Assembly (NCBI GenBank): GCA_977006965.1
Contig: OZ345357.1
Location: forward strand, 1,178,001 to 1,242,000
Direction of reading: 5' to 3'
Source: Phymatolithon calcareum
Lineage: Eukaryota > Rhodophyta > Florideophyceae > Hapalidiales
DNA length: 64,000 nt
Program-made: the position numbers and the translations under genes
Shown: one piece after another, positions 10,713-21,879 of the stretch
How positions within the stretch are numbered: position 1 is the first letter of the stretch
Layout: each line of letters opens with the position of its first letter
Notes under the pieces: generated by a model
Told to the model about the DNA's origin: nothing
What the model saw: the letters and a program-made list of their open reading frames with translations, nothing else
Databases searched by the model: none

Positions 10713-12936
10713 CGCGAGCGGGACAAGCACACTTCTTGTAAGTGCTGCGGAGGTGGGAGATGGCGCAGCGAGGCAACCTTAGCCCAAACAATATTGGTTA
10801 TGCTTTTGAGAGATCATACGCACAGGAGGAAAATAATTCTAATTACATTTTCAGTACATCTTTGTTACAATGGCTATTCCTCTCTCTCTTGTCCTTCAAT
10901 TCAAACTGGCTTGCCCTCTGACTTTTACAGTACAGTAACCGCTCGCGCGGACACACTTACTGTGGGCCTCAGAATAGTAACGACTGCTGCAGCATAAGCA
11001 AGCATGATCCACCGCCATCGCATAGTGCCGAACGTCACCTTCACGGCCGCTCACTTATCGTACTGTAATATGTTGCCGTTGCTATTCGCGAATCTTCGCT
11101 GCCATGCACTCAATTCCTGTGGACGTCCAAATGGAAAGTCTGCTACAGTATATCTTTTCTCGCAGCAACCCCCTTGGATGAGCTGTCGGGCTGTCCCGGA
11201 CTGTCCAACACAGTATCCCCGATGCAAAATTACTGTACTTTTACCGATACAGTAGCAATGAAGACCATGGAAAGGAATGCTGTGCCCTCTATATATATGT
11301 TTTGGTGGATCTCGAATTCCACTACGCTGTAGCGTTTCGTGGCAATTAAGAATTGCCTCCCTTTTTCCGCACATTCACCTTATTTTGTCTTAGCATAATT
11401 GTCGTTTGTCAGTGCACGTGCATTGACCAACAAACGGCGAAAATGCCACCCAGCGGACAACAAAGTGTTATCGTACGATAACAAGTCTTTGTGGGCATCG
11501 ACATGAGTACTGTACTCCCAGATAAAGGAAAAAATTGCGGTCAAAGTTCTGCATTTCGCTTGCACAATTGTGCAGCGAACAATCGATTGTGTTTTCAATT
11601 GCATTGGGAGTTACGTGCCTTCAAATTTTTGTATTCTGGAGCACTGACTATGATCTCATACTCTCATAAATGTGCATATTATTTTTCCGTTACGATTTCC
11701 CGCGAAATCGAAAGAGAGAAATATTGACGCACAAGTTTGAGGTCACAATCAAACAAACGTTTACATCCAATACCGCACCTCCCACATATGTATGATATGA
11801 TACTCTGTGCTCAACGACAGGGACTGCGCAGCAATGGGTCAGTGGATGACATAGAATTGCGTTTCCCGCAGCCTCCTGTCTTATGAAGCAGGTTGATCCT
11901 CTGACGTTGTTCCCAAGATTGGGAACACGGGGACCAGCCATACGCATCAACATAGTAGAATTTTTATGATATAACTTGAAACATTCGATGCTGCATTGAA
12001 TATCGATCGAGTCGGAGCCTTGGAATAGAGAATGGGCATTTCGTCTCTCGGAAATGAATGCGAACGGACAGCAATCTTGAGGCCTGTGAAAAGGGTGAAG
12101 ACGTCCATAGGGAGAGCAATTGCAAAACAAGCCGGGAGGCCAGCAGATGGATATTCCCAAGGTTGGGAACATGGCTTTATTAGTGAGCGTCACAGTACTC
12201 TGTCAGCTGTCTCGCTCATTACGTTCCCAATTACGACGTTCAACCATTGCTTGCAGCTTGCCTGTTCGGTTTAGTTTCTTCTGTTTTCTCCATAGCCACT
12301 GCGAGCTTTCAGTCTACTAGCCTGTGTAGCTGTGAGTTTCCTTGCCCTCTGAGTCCTATCAGCGATGAAGAGAGAGGAGGATTTTATTCTTGAATCACCA
12401 GCGCATCTTCTGACACTTGGTGCAACTCTTCAAAAAGGCCAACGCGTCTCAACGCTATCCAAACCAGACGGTCCAAGTTACCTCTTCTTCTACATATAGT
12501 CCCATCTGGCGGGGGAAGCAGTCCGCATCTAATATCACGCTCGATCTACCTATCCCTGCCGATTGAAGGTTGTCGTGGGGGCTACGTGATGACTTAAGTG
12601 ACCGGTGCGCCGGAGTAAAATAGATGAGTTTTTCCAGCCCGAGCTGTCCTTCCAGGGTCTTTACTCAGGACTTACGCTCTCCGATATACCGTCAATATGC
12701 TCATGTCCTTCCGACGTCCCATGATGGGACGTCGGAAGGAGCACTTCATCAACATGATGAAGTGCTCCTAATCTCCCGAATCCCGGCTCGCAAAGAGGGC
12801 AGAGTTAGTGCTGCAGGCTCATCGAGGCGCACAGTCTGTCTAAGCGGAATATTTTAGATGAGGATATGACTAGAGAAATGAGACTGGTAAAGAGCATTGT
12901 GCCACACTTGACGAAGATGAGGATTGGCACGCAGGA
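10713..12936. other. Intergenic between two minus-strand genes
   Basis: No supported gene. Rich in the heptamer TACTGTA/TACAGTA (at least six copies between 10920 and 11510). It holds two near-palindromic GTTCCCAA..TTGGGAAC sites (about 11905 and 12155) and a pair of touching hairpins at 12706-12768. The minus-strand frame 11690-12193 has no recognisable features. Confidence 0.5.
12706..12768. repeat. Two touching snap-back hairpins
   Basis: Hairpin one spans 12706-12740 (16-bp arms, loop TGA). Hairpin two spans 12738-12768 (14-bp arms, loop ACA). Both are perfect and overlap by three bases. They lie 169 bp beyond the helicase stop codon. Confidence 0.95.
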
Positions 12937-15900
12937 CTACTTGTTTTTCTGTTTCCTCCCTCTTTCTTTCGCAGCCTCTGCCAACTTTTTCGCCAGCTTC
13001 TCTTGAGCAGGTGTCGGCTTCTTATTTGCGGACGCTCCCGGAATGTCAACTTTCAGTGTCCCGTTCATGATGCGGATGACTGGATCACGAATTTCTTTAG
13101 GCTGCGGTGCTCCATACTCTTTCAGTACAGCATCAAAGTCTTCATCCTCTTCCTTTGCACTTTTTCCACGCTTTCCCTTCTTTTGTTTACCCCGCTTTGA
13201 TTTCTGGGGCTTCACCACATGCGCAGGCTCGTCCACGTCGACGTCTTCTGTGGTACTTTCCGCATTATCAATTCCCTCGATTTCATTCGGGCTCTCTCGC
13301 ACCAATTTTTTCATCTCTTCCGCACGTACGCTTCTCGCCAAGGCAGCCTCATGCAGGAGTTTGTTCCGCTTCGACACAGTACCTGATCCGACACTGGGAC
13401 CAACGGGGTCTAGAGAAGACTGCACAGTGGAATCTTCTTCATCCCCACGCTCCACCGGCGCTGGAGTGTCCCCATCGACAATTTTCCAAATGCGGATAAC
13501 GCGGCCATGGTTGTCGCCAGTCGTTTCGTGCCCCAACTTACGCTGTTCAGCGAGCTCATGGATTAGTCTGCGTTCGAAGCTTGACAACGTCTTGGGAAAA
13601 GAGTGCTCTTCCATATCGCTATTCTCAAACATGTCCACAAGTTTCTCCATACGCTGATACACTGCATTGTCCCTATCATGCGCCGCCTCCATTTTCGCGG
13701 TGTTTTTCTCGCTTTCCTTCCCAGCTGGTCCACCGATATTCTTCGCCTTTAAGGCCGACACAGCGGTGTCTGCCTTTGCAATGCCGCTATCTACGCTCGT
13801 CTGCGGCTGAGATCTCGCTTTCTTTTTCGCTTTCTTTCCCTTTTTAGACTTATTGGACGCCCGGACCGCCTCCATCGGCTTTCTGGAGTTTCCTCCGTGT
13901 CCGACAATTTCTGGATATTCCGCGATTGCCGTGCGATAGTCCCCATGCTGTTCTGCGTATTCCAGCATATCGCGTAAGAACGGGTGCTGCTTTACCGTAG
14001 CCGAATCACATACAATGACCACTGAGCGGCGAGCACGGGTGATAGCTACATTCATTCGTCGATCCTCCTTCAAGAAGCCGACATTACCTGCATCATTGGC
14101 GCGAACCAGAGAAATGATAATGGCCTCTTTTTCCCGACCTTGGAAGGAATCCACAGTAGCGATCTCCAATGCTTTTCCATATCTCCCTCGCAGACGATCG
14201 CGCAGCAATTCGACCTGCCCTGCGTATGGGGAAATGACCCCAATTAATTTGGGATCAATTCCCGATCGAACAAGGCTATCAACATACTCCACCACAATGC
14301 CGGCCTCGCCAAGGTTTCGTCGCGAGGTGCGTGCACCTCCCAGGTTTGGAACGCCGCTCTCCGCATCTTCTCCATCTCCGTCTTCATCGCAGTCCCCGTC
14401 CGCGGTATCAATGATTACAAACGGGCTTGTCAAATCTCCACCATCTTCTTCTGCTCCATCATCCACCTGCTTCGCAACGCCCACGAGTAATCGATCCCCC
14501 ACTCCATCGTCAGGTACCAGCCTTCCTTCATATAACGCCTTGCTGCTCCAATCGGAGATAACCCGATTCATTCGGTACTGCACGGTAAGCATACAAACGA
14601 TGTCTTTGCTCATGGCTTTCCGAGCAAAAATGCGATCCATGAGCGTTTGTCCCAACCCACGCTTTGCCGCGTCGTCACACAGCACCGTCGGAGGCAATTG
14701 AAACGGATCTCCCGCCAAAACCGCACGCTTCCCACGCAGCAGGGCGATCCATGCCGCTGCCTCAAGTGCCTGACCAGCCTCATCAACCACGACAAGATCA
14801 AACGGTCGTTTTTCATTCGCGTGTTCAAGCACACGTGCGCCCGCCCCAGTAAGAGTACAGACAACGACTTCCATACTGGCTAGCAGACGCTTTACGGCGT
14901 CACCCTCGCGCTTGCGGAGCTCCTTCCGGAGAATGCGTTGCTCTTCGCGATGAGCACGACGATCAGAGAACTTTTTCGCAGTGCGTGCGTTCTCACGCGC
15001 AATATCAATTTCACGGCGAATGTCACGCACTAAAGCAGCCTCGTCCGACTGCGCCACCTGTGCCTCCAGCAGAAAGGGGGCGACGCCAGGCAGCACACGC
15101 GCTGGATGTCCCGCCCGTACGAATCGTGGACGAGGAGATGCAGCTGCGAGACGCTCCGCTATGTTATCAGCGGCGACGTTTGAAGGGGCCGCGACAAGGA
15201 CTCGCGAACCACGGGCAACCTCGGCAAGAATTAAAGATACAAGCGCGGTTGTCTTCCCAGTTCCAGGGGGTCCATGGATACACATCGCATCCATGGACCG
15301 TAGCCCGAGCTCAACGGCATGACGCTGCTCGGAGTTCAATGACGCTATAACCGACTCTTGTGCGGAGGTGAGCGAAAGGGTAGGTTGAAACCGCGGGGAC
15401 ATGAGGCCGAAGATGGCGCCGATAACTCCATGCGCAGGATGGGATGAGCTGTCCGCGGCACGTGCGAATTCGTCCAGGGCGGTGCGATAACGACTGTGAG
15501 TTACATCACTCGTGGCCTTGATTATGGCGTACAATGCGGGTGAATCTGCAGTGTGCTCTGGGATGGGCTCTTCAAGTACGACAATGAGACGCGTGTCTTC
15601 AAGACCTGTTAGCACGCCCTGGGTGACCCTGGACTCAGCAGGGGAGTCAGGGCCTGGTGGAGGACCGCGAACGGCGACAATGTCGCCGGAACTAAGACGG
15701 GCTGGGGACACGACGCGACCTCCGCGAGTGGAGAATATGGCCCGTGAGCGATCGCCAAGCGCAGAGGTTTGCTCAACGAGAGAAAGACGGGTTACTGCCA
15801 ACTGAAATATGTAATAAAAGAACACATGGCAGGAAGGAGCAGCAGTAGTGGGAACCGGCGAGAAAGGTGATAAAAATAAGATCGGTCAGTAAAAGAAAGT

Positions 15901-16268
15901 TATCGACTGCAAATATGCACAACTTAACCGGATTGTCCGGAAGAGAATCATTGAGATGACGCACATGCTCGGATTGATGCGCAAACTAGAACAGACACAT
16001 GAGCTCAGACAGTGGGGGAGATAATGAATCAACGTACGCCTGCAGCCTCAGTCGCGGACAATGACTCCTGTGAGGAAGTGGAAAGGGAGACCTGGCGAAC
16101 CTCCTCAGCGCGCTCAAGCTCAAGCAATTCCTTCTGGGCTTGTACATACGCAGCGGGGCTGAAACCCCCTGCCGAGGAAGGAGTCGCCGATGCCGGAAGT
16201 TGCATCATGTTGCCACGGTCAGCGTTCAGCGCGTGACGGTGAGTTCGCTGGGATGCATCAAGTTTCAT
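12937..16268 (-). CDS. IGHMBP2/SMUBP-2-like SF1 helicase with R3H domain (2 exons)
   Basis: Two exons: 16268-16038 and 15801-12937 (intron 15802-16037, donor GTACGT, acceptor TTTCAG, phase 0), giving about 1031 aa. Exon 1 supplies the N-terminal helix YVQAQKELLELERAEEV typical of SMUBP-2; the ATG at 16268 is the first in frame. Exon 2 holds the Upf1-like SF1 core in order: motif I GPPGTGKTT, motif II VVVDEAGQA, motif III LAGDPFQLPPT, QYRMN, motif V TVDSFQGREKEAII, motif VI RMNVAITRARR. An acidic insertion (ADGDCDEDGDGEDAESG) lies between the RecA-like lobes. Further on is an R3H nucleic-acid-binding domain (FPKTLSSFERRLIHELAEQ) and a Lys-rich tail; the AN1 zinc finger of the animal protein is absent. 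Expected role: ATP-driven 5'-3' unwinding of RNA or DNA, linked in animals to ribosome-associated RNA metabolism. The neighbours suggest no operon-like link. Confidence 0.93.
15802..16037 (-). other. Spliceosomal intron of the helicase gene
   Basis: The minus-strand donor GTACGT follows GCAGGC, and the acceptor TTATTACATATTTCAG precedes TTGGCAGTAACC. Removal joins exon 1 (..ATEAAG) to exon 2 (LAVTRLSLVEQ..) in phase 0. Reading on through the donor gives a stop after two codons, and exon 2 has no credible ATG of its own, so both ends are supported independently. Confidence 0.88.
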
Positions 16269-16563
16269 TAGTACATGAGCTGTAATCTTGATTTTAGTCA
16301 AACTCCAAAATATTTCGATATTTTAAACTAATTGCGCTTCAACATTAAATATTTTGCAAAACTTCCATTATTGATGACCGCGGTCATTTCGCGAAATTTA
16401 TTCTATAGACCCTCAAGTTCGTCTGGAGAAGGTAGAGTTTTTAAACTCGGAGTACTATTCATGACTGCTACAAAGATGCGCAAGTATTAGTTGCAAAATC
16501 GCTTTTCGTGTTTTCCGGAGCCGTCCTCTAGATACAGTATTTATACATATATCGTTCGGGTGA

Positions 16564-16712
16564 AATCGTCTAATGACGAGCGACAGACAGAGAAGAAGCG
16601 TGCTTACAATTAGCTAGAAGGATTAACGCCCTGTCGTAATCTAAGTAGAGGAAAAATAAAAAGCACTGCTTGCTAGCCCCATAGGGGAATAAGCATTCAT
16701 TATTATTATACA
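16564..16712 (+). repeat. SINE-like repeat S, copy 1
   Basis: About 145 bp from AATCGTCTAATGACGAGCG through AGCTAG..GGATTAACGCC and GCACTGCTTGCTAGCCCCAT to GGGGAATAAGCATTC and an (ATT)n tail. The same module recurs at 38577-38710, 54646-54782, 61386-61482 and, reversed, 52768-52890. The 3' part contains a CCCCATAGGGG mini-hairpin just before the tail, a layout often used for recognition by a LINE reverse transcriptase. Confidence 0.8.
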
Positions 16713-17658
16713 TATATCGCACGATGTCAACCTCCTTAATTTGTGAGAACGACGCTATGTGATTGATGCGGGGTTCGTCCAAGGGGTTGCTTCTTGCTAT
16801 CTCGTGACTAAATGGTCTCGTGATATCTAACATTGTGCCAAAGAGGTAGCTCATTAGGCTCGTCGAGGAGGGTCTACAGTACTCATCCGACGGTTAGAGA
16901 AAGTACGATGTTAGATCGAGTTGCTTCTATTCTGGTGGGATCGCTTGATGAGACAACATGCCCGATGTACAATGTCGTGCATTCTACCCGGTAGCACTGG
17001 TTTTGGAAGAGCTCCTGCTCCATACGCTCAGTCGCTCACGGCGCGTTTCCTGAGACCTGCACGACACACAGTGGACAGAGAATGGTAGAATACTTGGATT
17101 GTATTCCATTTAGCGCATATTAGTATTGACAAATGCCGCCTATTACACTTCCCTCTCAGAGGAAAAAGAAACAAGACTGCAAAGCGCCGTCGACGCAATC
17201 CACGAGACTTGCCCCAAGAACACGAAGTAGAAATGTAGGCAACGCGATATAGCGCTATGATAAGCCTCTCAGGTGCTAAATAGACAACGAGAGCTTGAAG
17301 TAAACTCACATCCATCCATCCGATTACACTTCATCTAAAGTGAAGCTTTTAGCCTATTCTGGAATTGGATGCATCGTTTTTGTGTGGCTGAGCAGTGGTC
17401 CAGTCATTCGAGGGGAAGGGATACAACTCTACCGTGGCCGATTTCGAAATATTCTATTTCGCTGACAATAAATTTTCAGAATCGTTCATTCTCGCCTCTC
17501 CCACTCGAGGAGTAAGTCACGGTCACCGCGACATATTTCTCGAATTGTTCGCGTCAACCCGAGAGGTTCATCCAGAACATTCCCGCGCTCAGATGTTTTC
17601 AAATGCTGGTCGCATAATCTCCGACGAAAAAATGGTTTTTGATCTCAAAAACATTTTT

Positions 17659-17704
17659 ATCAGCGAAGCAGAATCTCCACTAGTGGAGATACTGCTTCGC
17701 TGAT
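17659..17704. repeat. 46-bp palindrome
   Basis: The 23-bp arms join directly at CTAG. They are reverse complements apart from one A/A mismatch. It lies 263 bp upstream of the glucokinase start. Confidence 0.95.
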
Positions 17705-17966
17705 ATTGGTCAATTTGATGCATCATCAATTATGACACAGAGAATCTGAAACGTTTAAACATTTTTCTCGAAATTTGGCATGACGTCGGCACACAGGAGC
17801 AGACAGTAAAATCGATTTACTCCCGTCGCGCACCTTATCTCGATGTGCAACATATCCCACTTCCGCAGCAGAAGTGGCTCGCTTCAGGTCAAACTTTGGC
17901 CCACGAAGTGATCAAAAACAACCCTCTATTATTGCTTGCGAATCGCGAAACAGGACGTTTTCCATC

Positions 17967-19358
17967 ATGCGTTTACTTGCCGGCGACATCGGCGGCACAA
18001 ACGCTCGTCTCGTGTCGTACGAAGCAGATGATGACTTTGATTTCGGCGATCTTGCCAAACTTGGGGAACAGCGCATGCTACTCCGACGCAATTATAAGAA
18101 TGAAGAATTTCCCTCATTCTCCAATGTCCTCGAGACTTTTTTGGAAGAACCTGCCAACGCTGACGCCCCATTCGACGCCTGTTGCTTTGCGGTCGCAGGT
18201 CCGGTCGTGAACAATCAGATCAACTTTACGAATCGCGACGGCTGGATCATTGACAGCAAGGATATTGAGCAAAACTTTCAGTTCGCTCGTTGCCAACTCG
18301 TCAACGATTTTGTCGCCTCGGGTTACGGACTTCTTGCACTGTCTGATGATGAGCTCATGACCCTGCAACCGGGCAAGAAGCGTGACGATGCTCCGATCGC
18401 TCTCGTCGGTGCTGGTACAGGGCTTGGAGAATGCTTTCTGAGCCCCCCGAGCGGCCGGAATGCCAAGCTCACCGCGTATCCGTCGGAAGGCGGCCATGTT
18501 GAGTTTGCACCCCGCTCCGTCGTCGAGGAGGAGCTTTTGCATTTTCTGCAGAATTCACTCGGTCCTGAACTTTCCCGTGGTGCACAAGTTAACTGGCCGT
18601 CTGTGCCTGCGTCAGAGGGGGTTGCATCCGAAGACACGAAGATGAAAATTCAGGACGCGCTTGAAGCTGCGAATCCTCGGGTGAGTGTGGAGCGCGTGTT
18701 GTCCGGGAAGGGTTTGGAGAATATTTACAACTTTCTGCGGTATCGACATCCGGAAGCGGTCGATGAGAAGTTTGATAAGGAATACAACGAATCGAGTGAA
18801 CGTGGAAGGCTCATCGGGGTGCATCAGTACAATTACCCTCTTTTCAAGTATGCGTTGGACATTATGTTTGGGGTATACGGGTCAGAGGTGGGCAATGTCG
18901 CTTTGAAGTATCTGCCGTATGGGGGTCTGTACATCGCGGGTGGGATTGCACCGAAGAATGTGGAGTATATGAAGAGTCAGGACTCGCTTTTTATGGAACG
19001 CTTCAGGGAGAAGGGACGAATGTCCAGTATTATGACCGACATTCCCGTGTATGTCGTCATGAAGGAAGATTTAGGCCTTCGTGGAGCTCATATCGTGGCG
19101 AGCAGACTCGCCAAGGAAGTTATTGACGAGAAAAAAGAAGAAACTCTGCAGAAGCTTACCAATGGAGCACCGATCGCAGATGTCAACGGTGCGCCTTTGC
19201 TTCAGGTTGTGCGGAAACAAGGTGGCGACTCTTTCCGCAACGCGGTTGCTGATTATCCGTTGACGTATGCCGCTGTGACAGGGGCTACCGCCGTATGCAC
19301 TGCCGCTGCCATGGCGCTTGGCGCTGTGCTGCTCTCAAATTTGAATTTGAATAAGTAG
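17967..19358 (+). CDS. glk: Bacterial-type glucokinase with C-terminal hydrophobic tail
   Basis: 463 aa. The ATG at 17967 is chosen because MRLLAGDIGGTNARL places the phosphate-binding GDIGGTN motif at residues 6-12, as in bacterial Glk; the frame is open further upstream only from a GTG. Further family marks: CCFAVAGPV, LVNDFVASGYG (catalytic Asp), GAGTGLGECF (ATP-binding loop), YPSEGGHVEFAP (glucose-binding Glu/His), SVERVLSGKGLENIY and YIAGGIAPKN. The enzyme phosphorylates glucose with ATP to glucose-6-phosphate. Red algae use this bacterial Glk type, fitting an endosymbiotic or transferred origin. It exceeds the roughly 320-aa bacterial enzyme through insertions and a C-terminal extension. 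The last 30 residues (LTYAAVTGATAVCTAAAMALGAVLL, then SNLNLNK) form a single hydrophobic helix with a short polar end, the form of a tail anchor. Membrane attachment is inferred. Confidence 0.95.
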   Translation: MRLLAGDIGGTNARLVSYEADDDFDFGDLAKLGEQRMLLRRNYKNEEFPSFSNVLETFLEEPANADAPFDACCFAVAGPVVNNQINFTNRDGWIIDSKDIEQNFQFARCQLVNDFVASGYGLLALSDDELMTLQPGKKRDDAPIALVGAGTGLGECFLSPPSGRNAKLTAYPSEGGHVEFAPRSVVEEELLHFLQNSLGPELSRGAQVNWPSVPASEGVASEDTKMKIQDALEAANPRVSVERVLSGKGLENIYNFLRYRHPEAVDEKFDKEYNESSERGRLIGVHQYNYPLFKYALDIMFGVYGSEVGNVALKYLPYGGLYIAGGIAPKNVEYMKSQDSLFMERFREKGRMSSIMTDIPVYVVMKEDLGLRGAHIVASRLAKEVIDEKKEETLQKLTNGAPIADVNGAPLLQVVRKQGGDSFRNAVADYPLTYAAVTGATAVCTAAAMALGAVLLSNLNLNK

Positions 19359-20161
19359 GCAGCACATCCAATTTCTGCTGACCTCTTCTTTTTGATAATG
19401 TACGGCGCGGGTTGGTTTTCACTGTAGAGGGTCTTCTTCTTCGTTAATATTGCTTCCTCCTGAGTGCGAGCTCTAAAGTAGTTCACACTGGTGGGCTTGA
19501 AAACGAAAAGAGATGGCATACAGGGGGTATTGAAGAAAACCAGTGACATCGCGCGGCATACCACGATAAAGTTTCACAACATCTGCAATCGTCGATGGTA
19601 CCGACTTAGTCACGTCTCTAGTCTTTGGGAGACGAAACAGGTGCACCGGAGAGCGCAGAAGCCTCCCAAATCTTCAGTACAGTGTGACAAGGCGCGCGGG
19701 TGATTGTACACAGCCAACCGCGCACTTCAGTTTCGAACTTTGTCTGCGACCATCCCCATTCCTTCCACACCTCCACAACGGAGAATCTACAAATGAATTC
19801 ATCGATGGCCACGTCGGAGAACTTCAACGCGCTAATGCGCGTTACTGTCTGCCGGAGTGACACAATGGATCGCACTTGTGAGTGAATCAACGTCCTACGG
19901 CGCTCGTTCGATCCCCTTGGCGCGGGCGTTCAGGTTGGCGCGCGCCCAAGCGCGAGTAGCACGTAGGACAATATATTGCGACTTTCCCTGTTCGCAAAAA
20001 ATTGCGAAGTCGCCTCATCGGCCTATTGATCCCAATTTGCTTATGATAAAAAACAAATCAAGTTGTGGAATGTGGATCAAACCGTATACGGTTTGATCCA
20101 CATTCCAAGATCCTTCGCAAGGTTTGTTTTAGACCGAACAAGAGTTGTCATGCTGGCATAG
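19359..20161. other. Intergenic with a perfect 42-bp palindrome
   Basis: No supported gene. The minus-strand frame 19618-19890 has no recognisable features. The palindrome is at 20066-20107. Confidence 0.5.
20066..20107. repeat. Perfect 42-bp palindrome, no loop
   Basis: Two 21-bp arms meet at GTATAC with no mismatch. It lies 54 bp upstream of the start codon at 20162, so it may sit in the promoter or 5' leader of that gene. Confidence 0.97.
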
Positions 20162-20992
20162 ATGACACCATCATGCCCAAATGAAGATGGCACGCAACGC
20201 CGCGTGCCAGCGTCCGCAGGCCAGCGTGCGGCCTTTGTTTCAGCTTTGTCCAAGACTGAGACCGCCCTGTTGCGCCTAGTTGCATTACGCGATGTATCCT
20301 CGGCCGTGCGCGCGGCCGCCGCTACTCATCCGTGTCTTCCATCCGAAGCGTTAGTGGAGCTAGGGCGTGACCGCGCCCCACTAGTTCGCGCCGCTGCGTA
20401 TGCCGCGCTCGCAGCCCGTGGCGAAACATCAGCGCTATCTGTTGCGCTTACACTCGAGACGCGACCAGAGCTCCTCGTTGCGGCGCTCGCCGGTGCCGGA
20501 CGCGTTGCCGCAGTCGAGATGCTCCTCGAACACGATGCACCTTCCGTTCGATCGGCAGCAGTCCGCATCGCACCGCCGGAGTGTGTTCGCGAACTGCTTG
20601 CAGACCCCTCGCCTGATGTACGTGCCACCGCGAGAGACGCGGTTGTGGCTTCTGGTATCAAACTCACCGAGCGAGATGTCGCGGCTACGGCGCAAACGGC
20701 GAACTTTGTGGATATAATGAAACGCGCTGGAGTTGATTCGCTCCCTGCGTTTGCAAGGGCTGTTGTTATGCTTGAGAGGATTGCCGCTGGTGTTTCGGAT
20801 GAGCTTAATAAGGACAAAACGGCAATGGTGGAAGATGTTGCTGACGAGGCAGAAGTGGCCTTGGGTGAGGTTGTGCGCCGTCATCCTCGCTTTGCGAGGG
20901 CGTTTGACCTGGCAAGAGAACCGGATAACCGTGTTGTTCCTGTCTTTATGCAGGATGTTGAGACAGGCGGTGGAGATATGCAAACGGGCTAA
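20162..20992 (+). CDS. HEAT-like / leucine-rich-variant repeat protein
   Basis: 276 aa, single exon, from the ATG at 20162. Very rich in Ala, Arg, Val and Glu, with repeated helical units such as ALRDVSSAVRAAAATHPCLP, DRAPLVRAAAYAALAARGE, HDAPSVRSAAVRIAPPE and DPSPDVRATARDAVVASG. These match the D-x-x-P-x-V-R-x-x-A pattern of HEAT-like or LRV (leucine-rich variant) repeats, which form curved protein-binding solenoids. No catalytic motif, signal peptide or membrane segment is seen. The C-terminal 80 residues (MKRAGVDSLPAFARAVVML and beyond) are helical but outside the repeats. Function unknown; a binding or scaffold role is inferred. The GC-rich, biased codon use resembles the neighbouring real genes and supports coding. 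Confidence 0.85.
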   Translation: MTPSCPNEDGTQRRVPASAGQRAAFVSALSKTETALLRLVALRDVSSAVRAAAATHPCLPSEALVELGRDRAPLVRAAAYAALAARGETSALSVALTLETRPELLVAALAGAGRVAAVEMLLEHDAPSVRSAAVRIAPPECVRELLADPSPDVRATARDAVVASGIKLTERDVAATAQTANFVDIMKRAGVDSLPAFARAVVMLERIAAGVSDELNKDKTAMVEDVADEAEVALGEVVRRHPRFARAFDLAREPDNRVVPVFMQDVETGGGDMQTG

Positions 20993-21879
20993 TTGTGGGA
21001 CACTCGAGTGGAACTTTAGCTCCACGATGTTTTCTGTATCGACCGGAGAGATTAATATCGTTTCCGAAACAGGAACTGGCTGCACCGTTTTCTCCGCATA
21101 AGATTGTATTATATACTAACTTATTGCCTGTTTTTCCTCTCGCTGGTCCGTACTAGTGTCACTTTTTAATAACAGTGCTAGTAATACACCCTGGCTATCT
21201 ATGCATTAATAACTGCGCATTTGTGCTTCTTTGATACGTTGGTTCATGCATGCCTGCCATGCCTGTCCTGACCACATGGTTGCCGAGCCTCCCAGTTGCG
21301 CAAGCGCGTGCTCCAGTTCTCGACTGAAATGGTCCATGGATATCGTAGAAATCTTCCGTAAAGAGCGACTAAATGCTTTCATCGTCGGGAGTTCTTAAGC
21401 ACTGCAGTAGGTCAAAGTGAAAATCCAATACGAATCGTACGCTTTATTGGATGTCCGGACCATGGCTCTCACGTGCCTAGTGATGTGTGGTGCCCTGACA
21501 ACGAGCTGTTGAAAGGGAGGGTACGAAGCGTGTTTGAATTGGCGGGACCAAATATACCCATCAAGCGTAGGTATTAATGTACGATTGCTTTCCGTAGCCT
21601 CCCCAAAGAGCAATATAGTAGCTCCTTGAACTTTGCTTTGAAAGCGACGCCTGCCGAATTCGTAAATGAGGAATGTTTGCGTCGGGTGTGCGAGGGACTG
21701 TAGTATGCACGTAAGAGCAGTCTAACTCTTGCACAAAAGATGGAAAATACATGTGTTTAGTAGTCGAAAAAGACCGGCACATTCAACAAATTTATTCTGG
21801 AGGTTGATGGGCACACCTACAAGGAAAGTCAGTGCAACTTGGTAAAAGAAAGTAGCATAAGAATAGAAATAGCTCTCAA
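20993..21879. other. Intergenic between convergent genes
   Basis: Nothing supported. The minus-strand frames 21395-21613 and 21561-21782 are short and featureless. Confidence 0.5.

Larger units (their letters stand above)
16269..17966. other. Divergent intergenic region (helicase / glucokinase)
   Basis: Carries a SINE-like repeat (16564-16712), a 46-bp palindrome (17659-17704) and short open frames without recognisable features. It must include the promoters of both flanking genes, but no core promoter motif could be assigned. Confidence 0.5.

Noticed and set aside
11905-12175. GTTCCCAA..TTGGGAAC sites considered as ends of a transposon
   Set aside because: Sequences beyond the short motif do not match in inverted orientation, and no target duplication was found.
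11690-12193. 167-codon minus-strand frame
   Set aside because: No recognisable motif, Cys-rich random-looking composition, and no credible conserved start.
13043-14701. Plus-strand frames of 204 and 228 codons
   Set aside because: Antisense shadows of the helicase exon.
20326-20817. 163-codon antisense frame in the HEAT-like gene
   Set aside because: Shadow of a GC-rich, Ala/Arg-rich coding region; the sense frame shows the repeats.
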